DNA of 6,144 bases, taken from Candidatus Eiseniibacteriota bacterium. GTDB taxonomy: Bacteria; Eisenbacteria; RBG-16-71-46. The position numbers were made by a program, and so were the translations under genes. Of the stretch, positions 6,043-6,144 are shown piece after piece. Position 1 is the stretch's first letter. Every line of letters starts with the position of its first letter. Under the pieces are notes generated by a model. The model was given only the letters and a program-made list of their open reading frames with translations, was not told the DNA's origin and ran no database searches. The DNA lies in assembly GCA_021414165.1 (NCBI GenBank), contig JAIOPA010000063.1:1-6144 (forward strand), read 5' to 3'.

Positions 6043-6144
6043 TCAAGGTCTCCTTCCGAGCGTGGCGATGAGGTCGATGGGCTCGCCCCCACGCCGCACG
6101 GTGATACGCACGTCCTGCCCCGGCTTACGGGTGCGCAGGGCGAA
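6043..6144 (-). CDS. C-terminal end of a PDZ-domain protein (partial)
   Basis: Thirty-three codons enter from the right window edge and end at TGA 6045-6043. The peptide reads FALRTRKPGQDVRITVRRGG and continues EPIDLIATLGRRP. This is the last part of a PDZ domain: the helix ending in RTRKPGQ, then the two strands VRITVRR and IDLIATLG. PDZ domains of this type end exported proteases (HtrA/DegP, C-terminal processing proteases) and some M28 aminopeptidases in which substrate peptides are recognised by the PDZ. An M28-type peptidase is a reasonable guess given the neighbouring PD40 propeller, since such pairs and fusions are common in these bacteria, but the catalytic domain lies outside the window. 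It ends 2 bases before the propeller gene and is probably the upstream member of the same operon. Confidence 0.72.
   Translation of the reverse strand, partial: FALRTRKPGQDVRITVRRGGEPIDLIATLGRRP
6050..6055 (-). promoter_or_regulatory. Ribosome binding site of the propeller gene
   Basis: AAGGAG on the - strand, 9 bases before ATG 6040 and inside the last codons of the upstream PDZ-ending gene. The spacing supports ATG 6040 over TTG 6046 and suggests translational coupling of the two genes. Confidence 0.7.

Overview
The window is GC-rich bacterial DNA. It holds one complete gene on the + strand facing a run of four co-directional genes on the - strand. The combination is typical of the phylum Gemmatimonadota, with Myxococcota-like bacteria as the alternative: a solitary HNH nuclease of the 'DDRRLF...GYSSMYEFC' family, a PD40/TolB-like periplasmic propeller, a PDZ-ending exported protein and a GT-C/TPR membrane protein. 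This is inferred from gene families and base composition only; no marker gene is present.

Layout. Bases 1-207 contain no convincing gene. They include an unusually AT-rich stretch (about 110-170) that probably carries the promoter of the HNH gene. Bases 208-1308 (+) encode a 366-residue HNH endonuclease-family protein. A 49-base gap (1309-1357) separates it from the convergent - strand genes. Reading the - strand from the right edge, the genes are: the last 33 codons of a protein ending in a PDZ domain (6043-6144); a 365-residue secreted six-bladed PD40/TolB-like propeller (4943-6040), whose start lies 2 bases after the PDZ stop and whose ribosome binding site lies inside the PDZ gene; a polytopic membrane protein resembling GT-C glycosyltransferases with a C-terminal TPR-like segment (3081-4955), probably overlapping the propeller gene by 13 bases; and, after a 130-base gap, a divergent GroEL-type chaperonin (1358-2950).

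The first three - strand genes are packed like one transcript and all concern the cell envelope. The groEL gene is oriented the same way but has a gap, a strong Shine-Dalgarno and no adjacent groES. It keeps the ATPase core and the hydrophobic substrate/GroES-binding face. It lacks the Gly-Gly-Met tail, and most residues that hold the two rings together in E. coli GroEL are changed. It is therefore most likely an accessory chaperonin paralogue rather than the housekeeping copy. That divergence is the most interesting signal here. I see no CRISPR array, tRNA, rRNA, insertion sequence or obvious defence system.
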